A stretch of DNA of 60,000 bases from assembly GCF_910592395.1 (NCBI RefSeq), contig NC_088314.1:1366001-1426000 (forward strand), written 5' to 3'. Shown one piece after another: positions 11,701 to 24,629 of the stretch; the first letter of the stretch is position 1, and each line of letters begins with the position of its first letter. This stretch comes from Lineus longissimus (taxonomy: Eukaryota; Nemertea; Pilidiophora; Heteronemertea; Lineidae). The notes under the pieces were generated by a model. It did no database searches. It worked only from the letters and a program-made list of their open reading frames with translations, and was not told the DNA's origin. A program made the translations under genes and the position numbers.

Positions 11701-13320
11701 CGTCCGAACACAGATTCACCTTTGACAAAAATAATGATATACGCGGAAACGGATAGGAATAAAAGTCATGTAGTAAGACTGCTATAAGCGATGGAATGAT
11801 CCTCCAGTAAACATGCATGATTTACATCCCCACCAATCAAACGTAGCTTCAAGTTTTTGGGGTTCTATTGAGAAAAACACGACAAAAGGGTATATTTCAT
11901 ACAAGAGATGACAACCATCAGTGCTTTATTGGAAATATGTCAGCAACAGTCCACAAGGGAAGACAATTCGACAGTCGGGATGAGTCAACGGGGAGCCTGT
12001 ACAATGTAGAAGTATTCGAAAGTGTAAAAAGAGAATGAAAGAACAAGAAGAAGAAAAGTGAAGTGGATGGTGAAATGGCACCAGAATGCTGGCGCGAGAT
12101 GACCGTGGCATGGGCCGGTCGTTCCAGAGACATAGTAAACTGAAATCATGCTTATCAGCGACTAAAGGGAAAGAGAATGATGAGATTCATATCAGTCAGA
12201 ACGGGATGTCCTGCACAGTTTAACATTGGCTTGGATTATGCTATGAGGTCAGCATCGTTTTGTAGAAGACATTCAAGATGCTAGTGCAAGAGAATGAGCG
12301 AAAACAGATAAGGAGTGCCAAGCTATACTCCACGCTGGCTTGCTCGGTGTGTTGATTAAAACTGATACAATGGTTATCTGCCACCAGAGAGTAGCGCCTT
12401 TTAGCCCTCTAAAGTTATTTTGCCCCTTGATCATGATTTTGACCAGCCACAAAGGTTTCCGGCGATACTCTAGTCTATTCCGACGGTCCATTACAAGGAA
12501 CAGACACAGATCGAACACTTATCAAATGTGTTCCTGATTATGGACGTGATCGTCTGGCTTTCGTCTTGATACCAGATTAGCGACTCTTCCAATTTCACAC
12601 CAAGTTTGAAAAGACTCATATTATCGATCGGGAATATGACATTTAGCTTAGTTGAAGCCTTCTCAAGGTTGAACGGTCGGATTGTAATATCACGCTGGAA
12701 TAAGTTGAACACCAAATAAAGGACGTGTTAATCTTCTCAGATATCAAAATCGTCTTCCATGACGTCACTTCTCTCCTAACCTGTAATTGTAATGCAAGTG
12801 TATGCAAGGGAGAAGTGCCCAATAAAAAGCAAAAAATGCCCTTATGATCCCAATTCAGAAACATTATTCTGGTTCGTAATTGTACAGACACGATTCTAAA
12901 TTGAAGTTAAAACATTTTTCCTTCAAGTTTCCAGACACGCTGAGAATTGTCTCTCAAAGGCAATCAGGTAGTGAAGAGCTAGTGTCTAGTGACTCAGCAT
13001 CAAAAGCAAGCTAAATGTAACTTGAAGTGATGGTACATGCAAATTAACCGTGAAGCCTTTTAGTCGGCGCCGAGTTTCAATTAGGCTTAAGATAGGTATC
13101 ATCTTACCTGACTTTCCTTAGAAGGGTGGCTTCATTTATAAAATTGTCTCAAAGGAATACCCGGTTTTTTACTTGTTTTCATCAGGCATTCCTGTTCAGA
13201 AAAACTGAAGAATAGCGTGATGAATTCTGATGCAATTTCGTTTGAAGGCAAAGAGATGAAAGGAGATGGTGAGCCAACAAAACACGGAGGCAAACGCAAG
13301 TTACATAAAAACAGTGATAG
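8747..13320. other. Long stretch without a secure gene
   Basis: Only short chance-like frames on both strands. A 25-bp tandem duplication at 11653-11702 is the single clear structure. Confidence 0.5.
11653..11702 (+). repeat. 25-bp tandem duplication
   Basis: Two adjacent 25-bp units, each starting CTAATA-GCTGGTACC, differ at a few positions (CTAATAAGCTGGTACCGG versus CTAATAGGCTGGTACCAG). Each contains the KpnI-like palindrome GGTACC. Confidence 0.9.
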
Positions 13321-13389
13321 AAGCTAATTGCACTGATCGACTCATACCAGTGTGAGAAGCAATATGGGCCCCTTGAGCAAATTATTCAG
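13321..13389 (+). CDS. Candidate 69-nt internal exon
   Basis: Bounded by the acceptor CAGTGATAG and the donor TTCAG/GTAGGA, it is exactly 23 codons, entering and leaving in phase 0. It encodes KLIALIDSYQC then EKQYGPLEQIIQ, a plausible amphipathic segment. The acceptor lacks a strong pyrimidine tract. The family is not recognised and partner exons were not identified. Confidence 0.3.
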
Positions 13390-16300
13390 GTAGGAATGAT
13401 TTTTATCAACAGAAAATGTCATTCATGGACTATCTCATGGTTTGTTTTCGACCGCATCGCTCTTCTATTACACCAGTGAGACTGGTCTAAATGAACGCCC
13501 GGCTATCAGATAATTCCCGTTGCTAAACTATTAATAGTCATTCTGCAAGTTGTGTTTCTTAATTTCCTGTTCTCCACAAGAATTAATTCCTGAAGTCACC
13601 ATTTTTAATGAAAGTCAATTCTCCTTTGGCAATAAAACAAGACATAACAGCCTGCCATAAGTTACCAGTGCCATCTCCATTGCCTAGCTGACAAGATTCA
13701 CCGGTCCCACCAGATTAGAAACTCCGACATTTGTATTCCCCTCCAATGTCCCCTTCTTTCCCATCTTGTCTAATCAAGGCCAACCAGGTGCTCGTCTTGG
13801 TTGGTATGAATTCCCACGAGCTTTCTGATGGTCTGATAGACAAGGAATGGAAATCGCACTTCCAATAGCAACGGACGTGACAAACTCTCCATGATCCAGA
13901 TATAGTGTGGGTTTATTAATGAAAAGTTCAGTCAAGGAGGTGTAAAGGTGATGACAGTGGCCACTATTCTATTTAGTATTCCCTTGAGACCTTCGAATTG
14001 ACATCACGGTCGGCGGAATTCGGAAACTTTATTTCCAGATTTGGCACCAGGTTAGCAACAAAGGAGACCAAGCCGCACCAAGATACACGTATTCATGCGC
14101 GTGACTGGATGCAAAACCTGGACATTTTTTACGAAATTCTATGGACTGCGGTGTCGGTTCTTAAGTCCCAAAATGGGTATTTAATACAAAGCTCATGAGG
14201 AACCTGAACGCTGACGTCTTAGCATCCGACTGGCCGCGTTAACGAACTCTGTTTGTATCCTGGGCTACGATGCGTTTCAGATTCAGCAACCATCAAGTAT
14301 CGTACAGGTCCATCTTCCTATTATCACCCTTATTACCATGATGACCATCATGTTGTAGGAGTTCATGTCCTAATAATCTGATGATAAGCAACTTATTTGC
14401 CCTAACAATGTCGATTAACGAGCAGTTCCCCACGGTCTTCCATAAACAGATTTCCATTGGGGATTATTGACAGCGATAAAGTTTTGAATACTAGTATGGG
14501 AATGGGCATGTGGAAAGGGCTTTGCTCAAGGCGTTCGATATTCTGAAGAGGCAACAGGTGAACATTCCAAACAATCCGAATCGATCGTTTGTCTGTTCCC
14601 ACCCGGTATTAACCGAAAAGAGCTCTTCAGCAGACCAGTGTCAACTGCTAATTCGACGACTGTTGATAATTACATGCTTTAGCTGTTGCTTTCAACTTCC
14701 AAGTATCGGCAAACAATTTTTCCATCGATCAGCAAGGAAGCTTGAAAGGCTTCTAGGACAGGTAATAGTGTGAAATCAATCATTGGGTACTGGTGCGTGA
14801 TATCGGCAAACCGTAGGTGTGAGAGAGATAAGTTGACAAGACATAAGACAGAGGTGAGGGCGTCAAATGAACGCCGATCTCCGCAATAAGAGAGTTATAT
14901 AGACGCGAGAGGCAATTCGAACTGTTGGTTGTGCATGTAATAATTAGAGTCTATAAGAGTTATCGAACTCTCAAAGCACAACAGAGCTACGTGCTTCACA
15001 ATCGGCCAGCCTGGGTGTTTCAAAGCAATTCACGTGAACATGAAGGCGTATAATGCAAGTAACAATTTTCAACTCCAAGAACCAGCGTCACCATCAAAGC
15101 ACAAAGCATCTCATGAACCCATATTAATGTTCCATCGGAGTCTAATCTGTTATGTTTCTGACAACTTGCTTTATTTGCAAAGAAATTTGATTAATGAATA
15201 TTTTGCGTTTTAAAGAGTTTTAGTCCTAGAAATATGATATGGTCGAGAAATAACACATTTGAAAATTAGATGAAGAGTGTCCTTAATTGAATATTTTTAA
15301 ACATTGGAGGAGCTGATTCGAGCTACTATTGTTTTGCCACTCGACAGAACAGCTATTTTAGTGAAAGAGAAGTGCTATTAGCTATCTACTCACTAGTAAC
15401 AATACTTTTAAATCCCCTGGGCAATAACCAGTCATTGCTTGTGACTGATGATTCCAGATTCTCAGACCCACGGTCCCCAGGTTAGACAACTGATGTAGAA
15501 GATTTGGTAGGTCACACCACACGGGTCATATCATCTGGATCTAAGTGATAGTTTGAGATCTGACAAACAATCGATGAACTCCTTGACGGTGACACGAGCA
15601 TTGTTCGTATCCTTCGGGATGTGTTAATTTGTCATGGTACGGGTAGATGTTCATTCAACGGTAACATTCATGTAGGGTCCATCTCCCGAGGCTTAGATGA
15701 CACAAAGCAGTGTGAAAGATAATCTAGCCACCAAGGAGTCCAACAGTATCGTTCTCAAACCGATTAGCTTCGCATGGCTTAAGAAGACACGGTCTTTGAT
15801 AGCACCTTCGATTCCCAGGACTTTCAACATGAATAAGTCTAATAAAGCTTTCAAACTAGCACAAACTGACAACAAGCCAACATAGGGTTACAACATCGCA
15901 TAGGCTTTTTCAGACTAGACTAATCAGCTTGTTAGAACCACCGCTACCGCAATGACTTTTTGTCGATTGCCATTAGGCCGTTTTTGTAATTTTCGTAAAC
16001 TTGCTAAACGTGACGCTTAATAATAGAGAGGCACCTGACGCAGAAGTAAGCCACACCTTGCTATGCACAGAACACTTTAATTGAAATGTAAGAGAAAAGC
16101 TATATAAACCATTAGGTAAGTTAAGTGTCTCGGGTTTCCCCATCTTTATTGTCTAGGATCCACTTACTAGGCAATAACTTCAAGCTTCCATACGCTGTCC
16201 AAAATCTCATTGAGCCATATATAATACTCCTGGAGTTACATCACTTCAGATTCCTATAAAGAGCGGCATCGTTTTTAAAAACCCTCGTTAAGCTCTTTCG

Positions 16301-16685
16301 CACGAACAAATTACAGGGACTGGCTAAGTGGTGGACTATTAAGATGAATATGCTGCTAAAAGCTATGGTTGACAAGTAGGAACGCTGGATAATGGAATAT
16401 CATCATGCGGCAGTTGGATTCGATTGGTTGACCTGACACGAGACAGAATGCCGCAACGACTGATGCATTAGTATTGTTGGGATTGAGAAACTTACAGTAA
16501 TTGTTTTGCTGAAGAAAAAAAATTACCGAAAGCACTTTGAGAGAAAGAAAAGCAAAAGAATGCCGAGAAGAGACAATGTTCTTGCTACTTATTACTTCGA
16601 GTTGTTATTTTGACGTTTGGTTCAGTGCAAATGTCAACGCGTACATTGCTGCAAGAGGATTTTTATTGTCTTTGGTACAATTTAG
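13390..16685. other. Stretch with a repeat relic and no secure gene
   Basis: Contains the relic at 14085-14172 described separately. A 60-nt segment at about 14495-14554 could be an exon (ERALLKAFDILKRQQ before a CAG/GTGAAC donor). Open frames near 15.7 kb exist on both strands at once and cannot be assigned. Confidence 0.35.
14085..14172 (+). repeat. Diverged relative of the 34.4-kb palindromic repeat
   Basis: This stretch aligns with about 34440-34530: both have TATTCAT, then CTGGATGCAAAA-CTG, a run of T, a GAC-GCGGTG block and AAGTC-CAAA, with small indels between. It is old or partial and lacks the inverted left arm. In one frame both copies read WMQNL followed by aromatic residues, so the shared block could derive from coding sequence. 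Confidence 0.6.
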
Positions 16686-16830
16686 GAGAAAACCTGACAT
16701 TGCAGCCGGGATCATAGATGTGGTAGCGGGTGATGAAAAGGCTCTCGAGGACACTCTGCACTTATCCGAGATGGGAGTCTCGCGCTACCCTATTCGAAAG
16801 ACTGTCCGAGATGATTCAACTCACCAGTGA
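16686..16830 (+). CDS. Candidate terminal exon, unknown protein
   Basis: A very good acceptor (TTTTATTGTCTTTGGTACAA then TTTAG) precedes an open segment ending at TGA. It encodes RKPDIAAGIIDVVAGDEKAL and later HLSEMGVSRYPIRKTV, with higher GC and CpG than its surroundings. The same frame is also open upstream to about 16537 with a hydrophobic start (MFLLLITSSCYFDVWF), so an unspliced 84-codon secreted-type reading is an alternative. The family is not recognised. Confidence 0.3.
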
Positions 16831-19800
16831 CGAACCAATCATGAACGTTACCATAACACGGTGTGTGAGACCGATGTATGAACCACACAACAGGTTATAA
16901 TGACACGAAGCAATCCTACACAGAAAATGCAAAATGACAATAAAATCTTCGGCATGAAAGCCATCAAGGATACAGCGATAACGCCAACCTTAAAAGTGTT
17001 GAAATAATCTAATGCAAAATTAAGTCAGATCCGTAAGAACTGGATCTGTTCCACACGTAAATCTAACGACCAATTGATCCATGCTTTAGCACTAGCAGTA
17101 CATAAACAAACAGCGTGTGCCATCAGAAGATGCCGTCCAAGTTAAAGAACAAACAGGCTTGAAACAACCGGAGGAAAAAGCACCACAGATAATGGTCTGG
17201 AAAAAAAGTCCAACTTAGTTAAATGTAGCAGCATGCCAACCATCTTTCATCTCACGGGTCGATACACTGCCGTTAAAAACAGCAAGAAACCGAAAGGCTA
17301 ATGTCGTCTTTTTTAATTCGGAGCAGAATGTGGTAATCATTAAGTGGAGTCAAAAAATAGCAAACTCGTCAACAAGCAGAGCATTCTGTACGAAAATAAT
17401 CAGCTTATAGTCACAAGCTACATGGTGTAGAACTGTAAAACAATCTGCATCAGCAAAAGCAAAGCTATGAAATTGGAGAATGTGTGCGGTAATAGAGTCC
17501 GAGTTAATCGTGACGTTAGTTGTCGGATTAGGCTCATAAAGGAAGCGACGTGACCAGATTGGGGCATCGATACAGCGGTCATTTGCTGAGCGATGCCGAT
17601 ATATCTTAGTTCATGGGTACTTATCTGTGTTCATGAGTTCTACAGTTATTATCCTGATTAAGACTAATGATCACATAGACCAAGTTCGTCACTTCTACCT
17701 TTCTGAACCAGCATTTCGATTTTATTGGAATGCTAATGTTACTGCAGTTACAGTCACGCAACAATTCAGTATGTTTAAAGTAACTACATACACAAGCTTT
17801 CGTACCTCTTACTTTTCAATTCACCCCTACTGAGAGGCGTTTAAGGTAGTCAATAGTTGTGAGCAGGCGACGGGGACTGCTGTTAGCGTCCCTAATGATA
17901 ACCAACAATCTCCTTAACAGGCCAACTCAGCCATAACTTGCAGTCACGCAAAAGAGGGTGAGATGAGGTTGCCTGACAGAATTAATATTAATAATCGGAC
18001 TTTATAAGACTTCGGTGTACTGATGGTCTGCATTCACATTGGAGGGAAGCCGAACCCATGAGCCTGAGTCTGGTCCACAATGAGCAACGAATACGTACAA
18101 AGGGCGCTGGTGACAATTGTCATGCTTGGTCCCTTTCCCTCACATCAATCATCTGGGTGACAAGACTGGCCAGGGCAGACATCCATCTCTATGTAACTGA
18201 GTGGCAATGTTGTCCATATAACAAAACACATGTGATTGAAATAATAAAAGCTAGCTCATAGGCAGGGAATATGCCTTTAAGTTATTAGACCGCGATGGGT
18301 TGCCACCGCAACAGGATGAGGTTTTAGTGTAAATATGTCTTCTTGTCTAAAACCTATAGGAATCCTTTGACCCGCTTGGCAATTCTATGCGAGTGCAGGA
18401 CATTTCAGGCCCAGTCACTCATAATAAGTCCCTATCCCAGGAGACAATTCAAACCTTAGTACTCGCCAAGTAGCCATTCAGGTAGAAGAAGTGCTGATTA
18501 GGGTGGCTGAAGTGAATACATGATGATGTTTACCAGAGGAAATGCACTTTTTAACGACAATACACCCAAGAAGTTTCTAATTTTTACTTCTCACAGCTTA
18601 TAATGAAGCGAAGTAGAAAAATAAACAAGGCTTGAAACTGTTTACAGGTGTAACTTTTAGAGGAGATGACTAGTTCGGGGTATTCATTGCATCTCTTCAC
18701 CTTTGACCTGCCTTAGCCCAATTAAGGTTGACTTAGCCATTAGCCAGGATACGAGGTAAGTCGCTTTCCATCGGCTGATCAGCAATGTTCTATGTTGTTG
18801 ACCTTAATACATAATTTCCGGATCTCGGACTGAAACACACATTCGGGTGAACGACCGTCGGCGATAGTGCAATTGACAAGAGCGAACCAATTGTACAAGA
18901 CAGGATATCACTGTCGGTGTTGGACACCAAAACGTGACATTCTCCAGGGACGCCATTCTGTGAGTGACGTGTACGTTCATTGGAAAGGACAATCATGTTT
19001 GCTCTGGTACACCTGATATGAGGTCAGCGGATTTGATAGCAGAGGTAATCAAATAGAAGGTTAGATATCTAACAGCATAGATGATGAGCTTCAAACAAAT
19101 GATTAACAATGCAGCTGAGAGGGCCATTCTAGGATTTCACTATTTGATTTGGTATCTCCCAAATAAACGATATCAGAACAAACTCATATTACGGCAACGA
19201 ACTGTTTCGATCTTTCAATTATAGTTTAAAGATGACTGACCGAGAAGGATGATCAGATCACCCTAAAGTGATGGAAAATAATTCGATTTGAGCCCGATCT
19301 ACAGTCGAGGAATCAATGAAATTTGATAAGAACAAATTTACCTCCCATATTGGATTTGGGGAGTGGAAGCAATGCGTTGTAAAGGGATATCTTATCACGC
19401 AAAAGTTCTCACAGACTTTCTTGAACAGATACTCTATTTCTGGTATCAACCGGATTAGAAGCCAGAAGCTTGTCGTCCACAGGGAAATGCATTTCCACCT
19501 CAACAATGGAATGCTATCCTTAAAACCATTCTGACAAACTTCACCATTTTCGCAAAAACATTAAATGCCGCATTTCTACCACATTTAAACATATACAAAC
19601 ACTTTTCAAAGCCTTCTTGGGTGGAAAGGATATTCTTTAAATATTGCTCCATTCAACAAGATGGCTTTCATCATGTGCTTCGCCCACCTAACATTTGCTT
19701 TACGTGTATTTGATTTTAATCAGTGCGCAATGCCTGTATCGTATAGACTCTACTAGTTACGCATTTCAAAAGATGCCAACTGTTGAAAAATGTTGTCGGT

Positions 19801-20428
19801 ACAGATTAAAAGATGACTTCGAGGCGCAGAGCATAGGAATAATGCGCATATTTGGCTTGGTACTCCATTAACCAATTTTTTTTTGCTATGCCTCTTTGAA
19901 TTTACTACGATGGAAGCAAGAGGGCTTTGGATTCATCTCAAAGTAAGGAAGTCATGTGCATTAAGTTTTAAATGTTTCAGTATCAATGCCTTCCCGTACG
20001 TCTTCAAGGGCTCTTAACTTTGAAAGGCATTTGAGGGCTGCGAGGCAGAAGGAAATACCGTCATCCGCGTGTTTGTGTTGGGGCAAATGGAAAAACAATT
20101 AACGTAACTTTAGGAACGGCACGAAAGGAACATTCAGCAGCTCACTCCAAGTGTGATATCCTTTCTTTTCGTGCTCGAAGCCGCTGCATCCAACAATCAA
20201 ACTGTATTGGGAGAAAAGGCACAGAAAGTTAAAAAAAACTGCAAAGGTGGCGAAGAAAAGGAAATCGACCTGTCTTTGGTCTGCAAGAGCACCGGCAGAG
20301 CGATGAGGCGACGCCACATTTCACGTTTTAATGGAGCTAGCGGCTTTTTACTTTTAAAAGTATTTGTTCGGTATCTGTTTCATTTGCAAACTTTTGAGCT
20401 TCACCATTGCCTGTTGCTTTTGCTATAG
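16831..20428. other. Stretch without a secure gene
   Basis: Weak items only: a 39-nt segment at 18717-18755 between a strong acceptor (CTTTGACCTGCCTTAG) and a consensus donor (GAG/GTAAGT); a minus-strand frame at 18790-18996; and a 72-codon plus-strand frame at 19316-19534 opposite an open minus frame. None can be confirmed. Confidence 0.35.
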
Positions 20429-20669
20429 TGTGTCCCGCAACTTATCAATTGGGGCTCCCACTGAACACATACAAACATGGCCATTGCAAATTGCAACGCA
20501 AGAATTCCAACCAAGGCATGAAATGCTCAAACAGCAGTTACAATCAATTTTCCTAGTGATTAATTCCGATCCCTCCAGACGAGATCAACACGTCCCGCTA
20601 CTATTGATTGTCAACAAGGGTTGCCTTGGGGACTTGATAAAGACATCACATGGATCACGCGTAATTTAA
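20429..20669 (+). CDS. Candidate exon after a strong pyrimidine tract
   Basis: The acceptor CATTGCCTGTTGCTTTTGC then TATAG is among the strongest in the window. After it, a frame stays open for about 79 codons to TAA and includes IGAPTEHIQTWPLQIATQEF, RHEMLKQQLQSIFLVINS and RDQHVPLLLIVNKG. The frame requires an incoming phase of 2. The frame just upstream (20153-20428) is also open but does not join in phase. The family is not recognised. Confidence 0.28.
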
Positions 20670-22807
20670 TTGGCCCCAACACTACCAACTGATGATCTTG
20701 CAGCTATAGGTGATTTCTAAAATGGCCAAGTCAAAGAAAATAGATATTGATGATGTCTGGTTACCAACATGTTGCTGATTTGGCGCCTCGAAAAGTGTTT
20801 GGTCTGGTCGTCCTCCATTGAACGGAAATATACGGCACCGTTCATGCTATAAATCAGTACCCAATCCACACTCTTTACTTTTCTACTTCAACGGCCTTAT
20901 TCGCGTTATCCTTCACTGAGATCAGTTTCTTTTTTGGCATCGGTAGATTTATTTACGCTCATGAGTTTTAGTTTGAAGCATTATGCGGAACAGTCTAAGA
21001 AAGCAAAAATCCGTTCCAACAGAGACATATGGGGTCTCACAACTTTAAAGAGTTTCAGGGCGCTCAAATAAAAAGACTGGATAGCAAACAGATCTGACAC
21101 TGACAGGGTTAACCAGGGAGCATTGCTCTTAAGCCCTGGCCTTGCTCGTTTAACATACTTAGATACCAAAGACAAGCTGTAACAAGAGAACGCATTATTC
21201 AGTGGTTTTTGGATATTCAGCCTCAGCACATAACCGCCTCTCAGGACTAGGAACTTCGGAGCAAAACTACTTCCTACTGAATAATTTCTTCTGCATCATC
21301 ACATCTCAATAGTCTTGAATTTGTATAATCAGACATAAGATATCCTCCCAAATGTACCCATCAGCACGAATTACAAGAAGAACGTAACCACCAGCAACAA
21401 CACATCGCTTTCTCTCCTCGGATCGATCAAAATCATATTATCAGACAAGAAGTCGTGAGAGAAAAACTTTTAATCATATTAGTAGTTGGAGATTGTGTCT
21501 CCATTTACTCAATAAATTGAGTTGCAATATCTTAATCTACTTAAGACAAACGACTTTATCATTTCTTAACGTGTGGCAACAAGGGAGAGATATCTCGATT
21601 CTTGACGGTGAATTGTATTTATATTTGACAAGTATGAGCTCAGTTAGAATTCAAGCGGACTATCTTCCGCTAACTATGTGATATTCATGTTTTGTTTACC
21701 ATAATTTGTGATACAAATGAAGACAACAAAATCTCAGCGAGTCTCAGCTGGCATACGCCGTGTAATTCAATGTAAGTTTCAAGGGATATTTCATCAACAT
21801 TGATAAGCTTCAAACATGTCTACATGGCCTTAGGAATGATATTAAAAAACATTACAAATTCGGTCACATATTTGCCACGTGGCAAGTTGTGGTAATTTAA
21901 GTCAGCTGTAATATGCCATTTATTCCATATGACTAGTCAAAGCTGACTTTTTTATAGCCTGTCATGTGCAGACTCGTGCATTACATTACTGAGTCAGCCC
22001 TGTGACGAGCAAGTGGTTACACGCTGGCCGCCTATAGGAAGCATGTACGCAGAGACAACGTATATTGCGGAGTTGGTCGTCGATTTCCATCCATAATTGA
22101 ATCTGCAATAGGGTATCATAACGATCAAATTGTATAATTCATGATGAAACAGGCAAGCCGTATGAAAAAATGTACAGTAATGTTAAGCCATTCTTATCTC
22201 GCTGGATGCAAGAGGCAGAAATCATCAGTTCTTGTGCCACCTCAAAATCCTGTCGTGGATAACGAAAATGAAATTTTTCAAAGTTAGTCCTCCGGCAGTG
22301 ACAAATTCAGCGCCCGAACACGAAAACTAACGCATTAAGCCAGACATTTCTGCGCTGCACAAGATTCACGGCAGGGTCTAGAGTGTCGAAATCTGACCAA
22401 TCCAAATGCTGGTAAAATTGCTTGAACCACCTCATTTAATCTCACAATACGATATCGAGCAGCTGTTTTTGAGTGGGGCATGTCAGAACTTTATCCAAAA
22501 TCGTCTAAATGTTTCAGCTGGCCCTCAAATACCATAGGTAATGATTTTGATTTGAGAGAATAACACTGCGAATTCGAAGACATGCGAGAGGTCACTCAAG
22601 CATCGCATCCATCTTCGTCGGTGTGTTGGCAACAGCAGATGATCTGCCAACTACCAACAAGGTATGTTTATACTTCAAAGGCTGGTGGTAGGGTGCGCCA
22701 AGCTTTGTAAAACATATTTCATACTAAATCACACTAAATCTCGAGGCGCAACTTCAGTGTTAGGACTGTGCAACATAATTCATAGATATCTGGTTTGTAT
22801 TTGGCAC
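20670..22807. other. No secure gene
   Basis: Only short frames. The 14-bp E-box palindrome at 21872-21885 is the one clear structure. Confidence 0.45.
21872..21885. promoter_or_regulatory. Perfect 14-bp palindrome with E-box core
   Basis: TTGCCACGTGGCAA is a perfect palindrome centred on CACGTG, the site bound by several bHLH factors. About 20 bp downstream, AAGTCAGCT and its inverted copy AGCTGACTT flank about 40 bp. A regulatory role is inference only. Confidence 0.35.
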
Positions 22808-23065
22808 CTGAACGTAGCACAAAGAATATCCAGCTTCCAAAAGAGAAAGCCGTTTCATCCCCGTTACAAGCAACTGCCCCTTGGCAAAGACACAAGAGGC
22901 AAGTTTAACCGGTCTTAGCAACCTTCCAACTTCACCATCACCCGACTGGAGGTAGATTATCACCAGGTGATGTACCTTATTCTCATCAAGTGTTACACCG
23001 ATTACTCCTAGATTGATGAGGGCTGATGTTGTGATTCCATGATGGTGAGGGAAGTTTCGAGTCAA
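22808..23065 (-). CDS. Candidate minus-strand exon, possibly NHL-like
   Basis: An open minus-strand frame ends at the donor GTTCAG/GTGCCA. It includes INLGVIGVTLDENKVHHLV, then GDGEVGRLLRPVKLA and FAKGQLLVTGMKRLSLLE. The order Gly-x-x-Pro, then hydrophobic, then KGQLLVT-x-basic-x-L recalls an NHL beta-propeller repeat, but this is a loose resemblance. The plus strand is also partly open here. Confidence 0.22.
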
Positions 23066-23142
23066 CTACGACAAGGGAACATGTATGCTGAATGCACTAC
23101 TGGTGTACCAATTGTGGATAAGAAAGGCAGGGACACTCTCTC

Positions 23143-23439
23143 ATGAAGGCAGTCAAGAGGACGGTTGGCTCATCTGACTTTGTCACGCAATCGACCAATT
23201 GCATTGATGTCATGTTTCATGATAATGAAGACGTTGTCTCGACCCTTGTTGCATTAACATCAAACCCAATCTACTATAAAACATTAAACAATTCATCAAC
23301 CAAGCCACGTCTTATACCGGCTGTTTGTCTTTTAATCTGTCCAAGCAGTGGACAAAACATTGAGTTCATGTGCAACTACACTGTAAGCACTGAAGAACAT
23401 TTACAAAGGTTAGCTGGGAATTTTGTATTTATCACATAA
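23143..23439 (+). CDS. 98-codon open frame followed by a poly(A) signal
   Basis: The frame starts at ATG (MKAVKRTVGSSDFVTQST), runs through NPIYYKTLNNSSTKPRLIP and a cysteine-containing part, and stops at 23439. AATAAA follows about 12 bp later. A possible internal donor (AAAG/GTTAGC) lies near the end. It could be a small gene, a last exon or chance. Confidence 0.22.
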   Translation: MKAVKRTVGSSDFVTQSTNCIDVMFHDNEDVVSTLVALTSNPIYYKTLNNSSTKPRLIPAVCLLICPSSGQNIEFMCNYTVSTEEHLQRLAGNFVFIT

Positions 23440-24629
23440 ACATCAAACAGAATAAATGTATACAATTAAACATAAAAGCATTCTTTATGACAGAACACAC
23501 CATTCACCGGGTTTTAGTTATTCATAGCAGTACAGGCTGCCAAATGCATTGTCTGCTGTAGAATAGCGTTCATGTCTTCGGAGATTAATCATGATGTAAT
23601 TTTGCTGTGGCGCACAAAGGGCTTCTGTTTGTAACGCCGAATGCCGTCAAGATACAACCATTGTCAAATCAAACAGGATAGACCTGAATGCAACACGAGT
23701 CCAGCCATCAGTGGCATTTTTGGATCATAGCCAACAGAACTGACATCCTGAGGAAGGATCAGAAAGACTTACTCTTTATAAGTAATCATCATGATAGTCT
23801 GTCACGATACTACCTGATCAATCACCGAAAATATCACCTCCAGATAGATCAGTGGTTCAAGAGACTGAAGAGGACGATAACCATTTGACACCGCCCCGAT
23901 AAATCAGGGTACCTCCAATAGCCCATGGACCAAGAGTTCTACCGAGAGACAGGCGAGTTGTATCGTCTGTCAATCAATAGGCTAAGACTCTGCACATTGA
24001 ATGGACTGGTCTCTGGAGGCAAACTTAGCGTGAGCCCAATAGACAGTATTTGGCCAAGTCATCTAGTTTACAGTAGTCTATTCAGTATTTGACCCGATCA
24101 GGTTTGCTCGACAAGATTCAATTCATCGAATACCAAGTAAGTAGCTGTCTCTTGCGTGTCTCATCGGGTGCGTGACGAAATGGATTGCCGCTCATGGGAG
24201 TGAAGAAGTAGCTCAATGAAGACTGAGACAGTATATCACTGACAGCTGGCAGACGCCTTGGACATGTGAAATAATGTAACGAGTGGATTGCTGACGAGTG
24301 TATCGCATCAATCATCATGAACATGACGATGACGATGATGTTAAAGACGATGACGACGACCGATGTTGAGAATTACACAGCAAAATAACTGAACAGTGCA
24401 TCCAAATCTTATTGCAGAGAAACCATGTTAAGGCCCGACTGCATGCCAAAGGCTATGTTTTCGTTAATTGCCTCGGGAAACTCTGCCGATGTGGAAAACA
24501 GTGATTTCCGTTTCTGAAAGCTGAGGTTACGCTCATTTCATCTCGACTAGACAAGTCCATACGCTATTTTATGAGACATGAATTTCAGATGCGTGGGGAA
24601 ATAAACCATTCATACTGCTTCACTCAATT
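23440..24629. other. No secure gene
   Basis: Short frames on both strands (for example 23688-23888 plus and 24118-24324 minus) without splice support. It holds the GAC/GAT repeat at 24325-24365. Confidence 0.4.
24325..24365 (+). repeat. Imperfect GAC/GAT trinucleotide tract
   Basis: A short run of GAC and GAT triplets interrupted once (GTTAAA). In one frame it reads DDDDDVKDDDDDR before a stop. It looks like a degenerate microsatellite. Confidence 0.75.
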
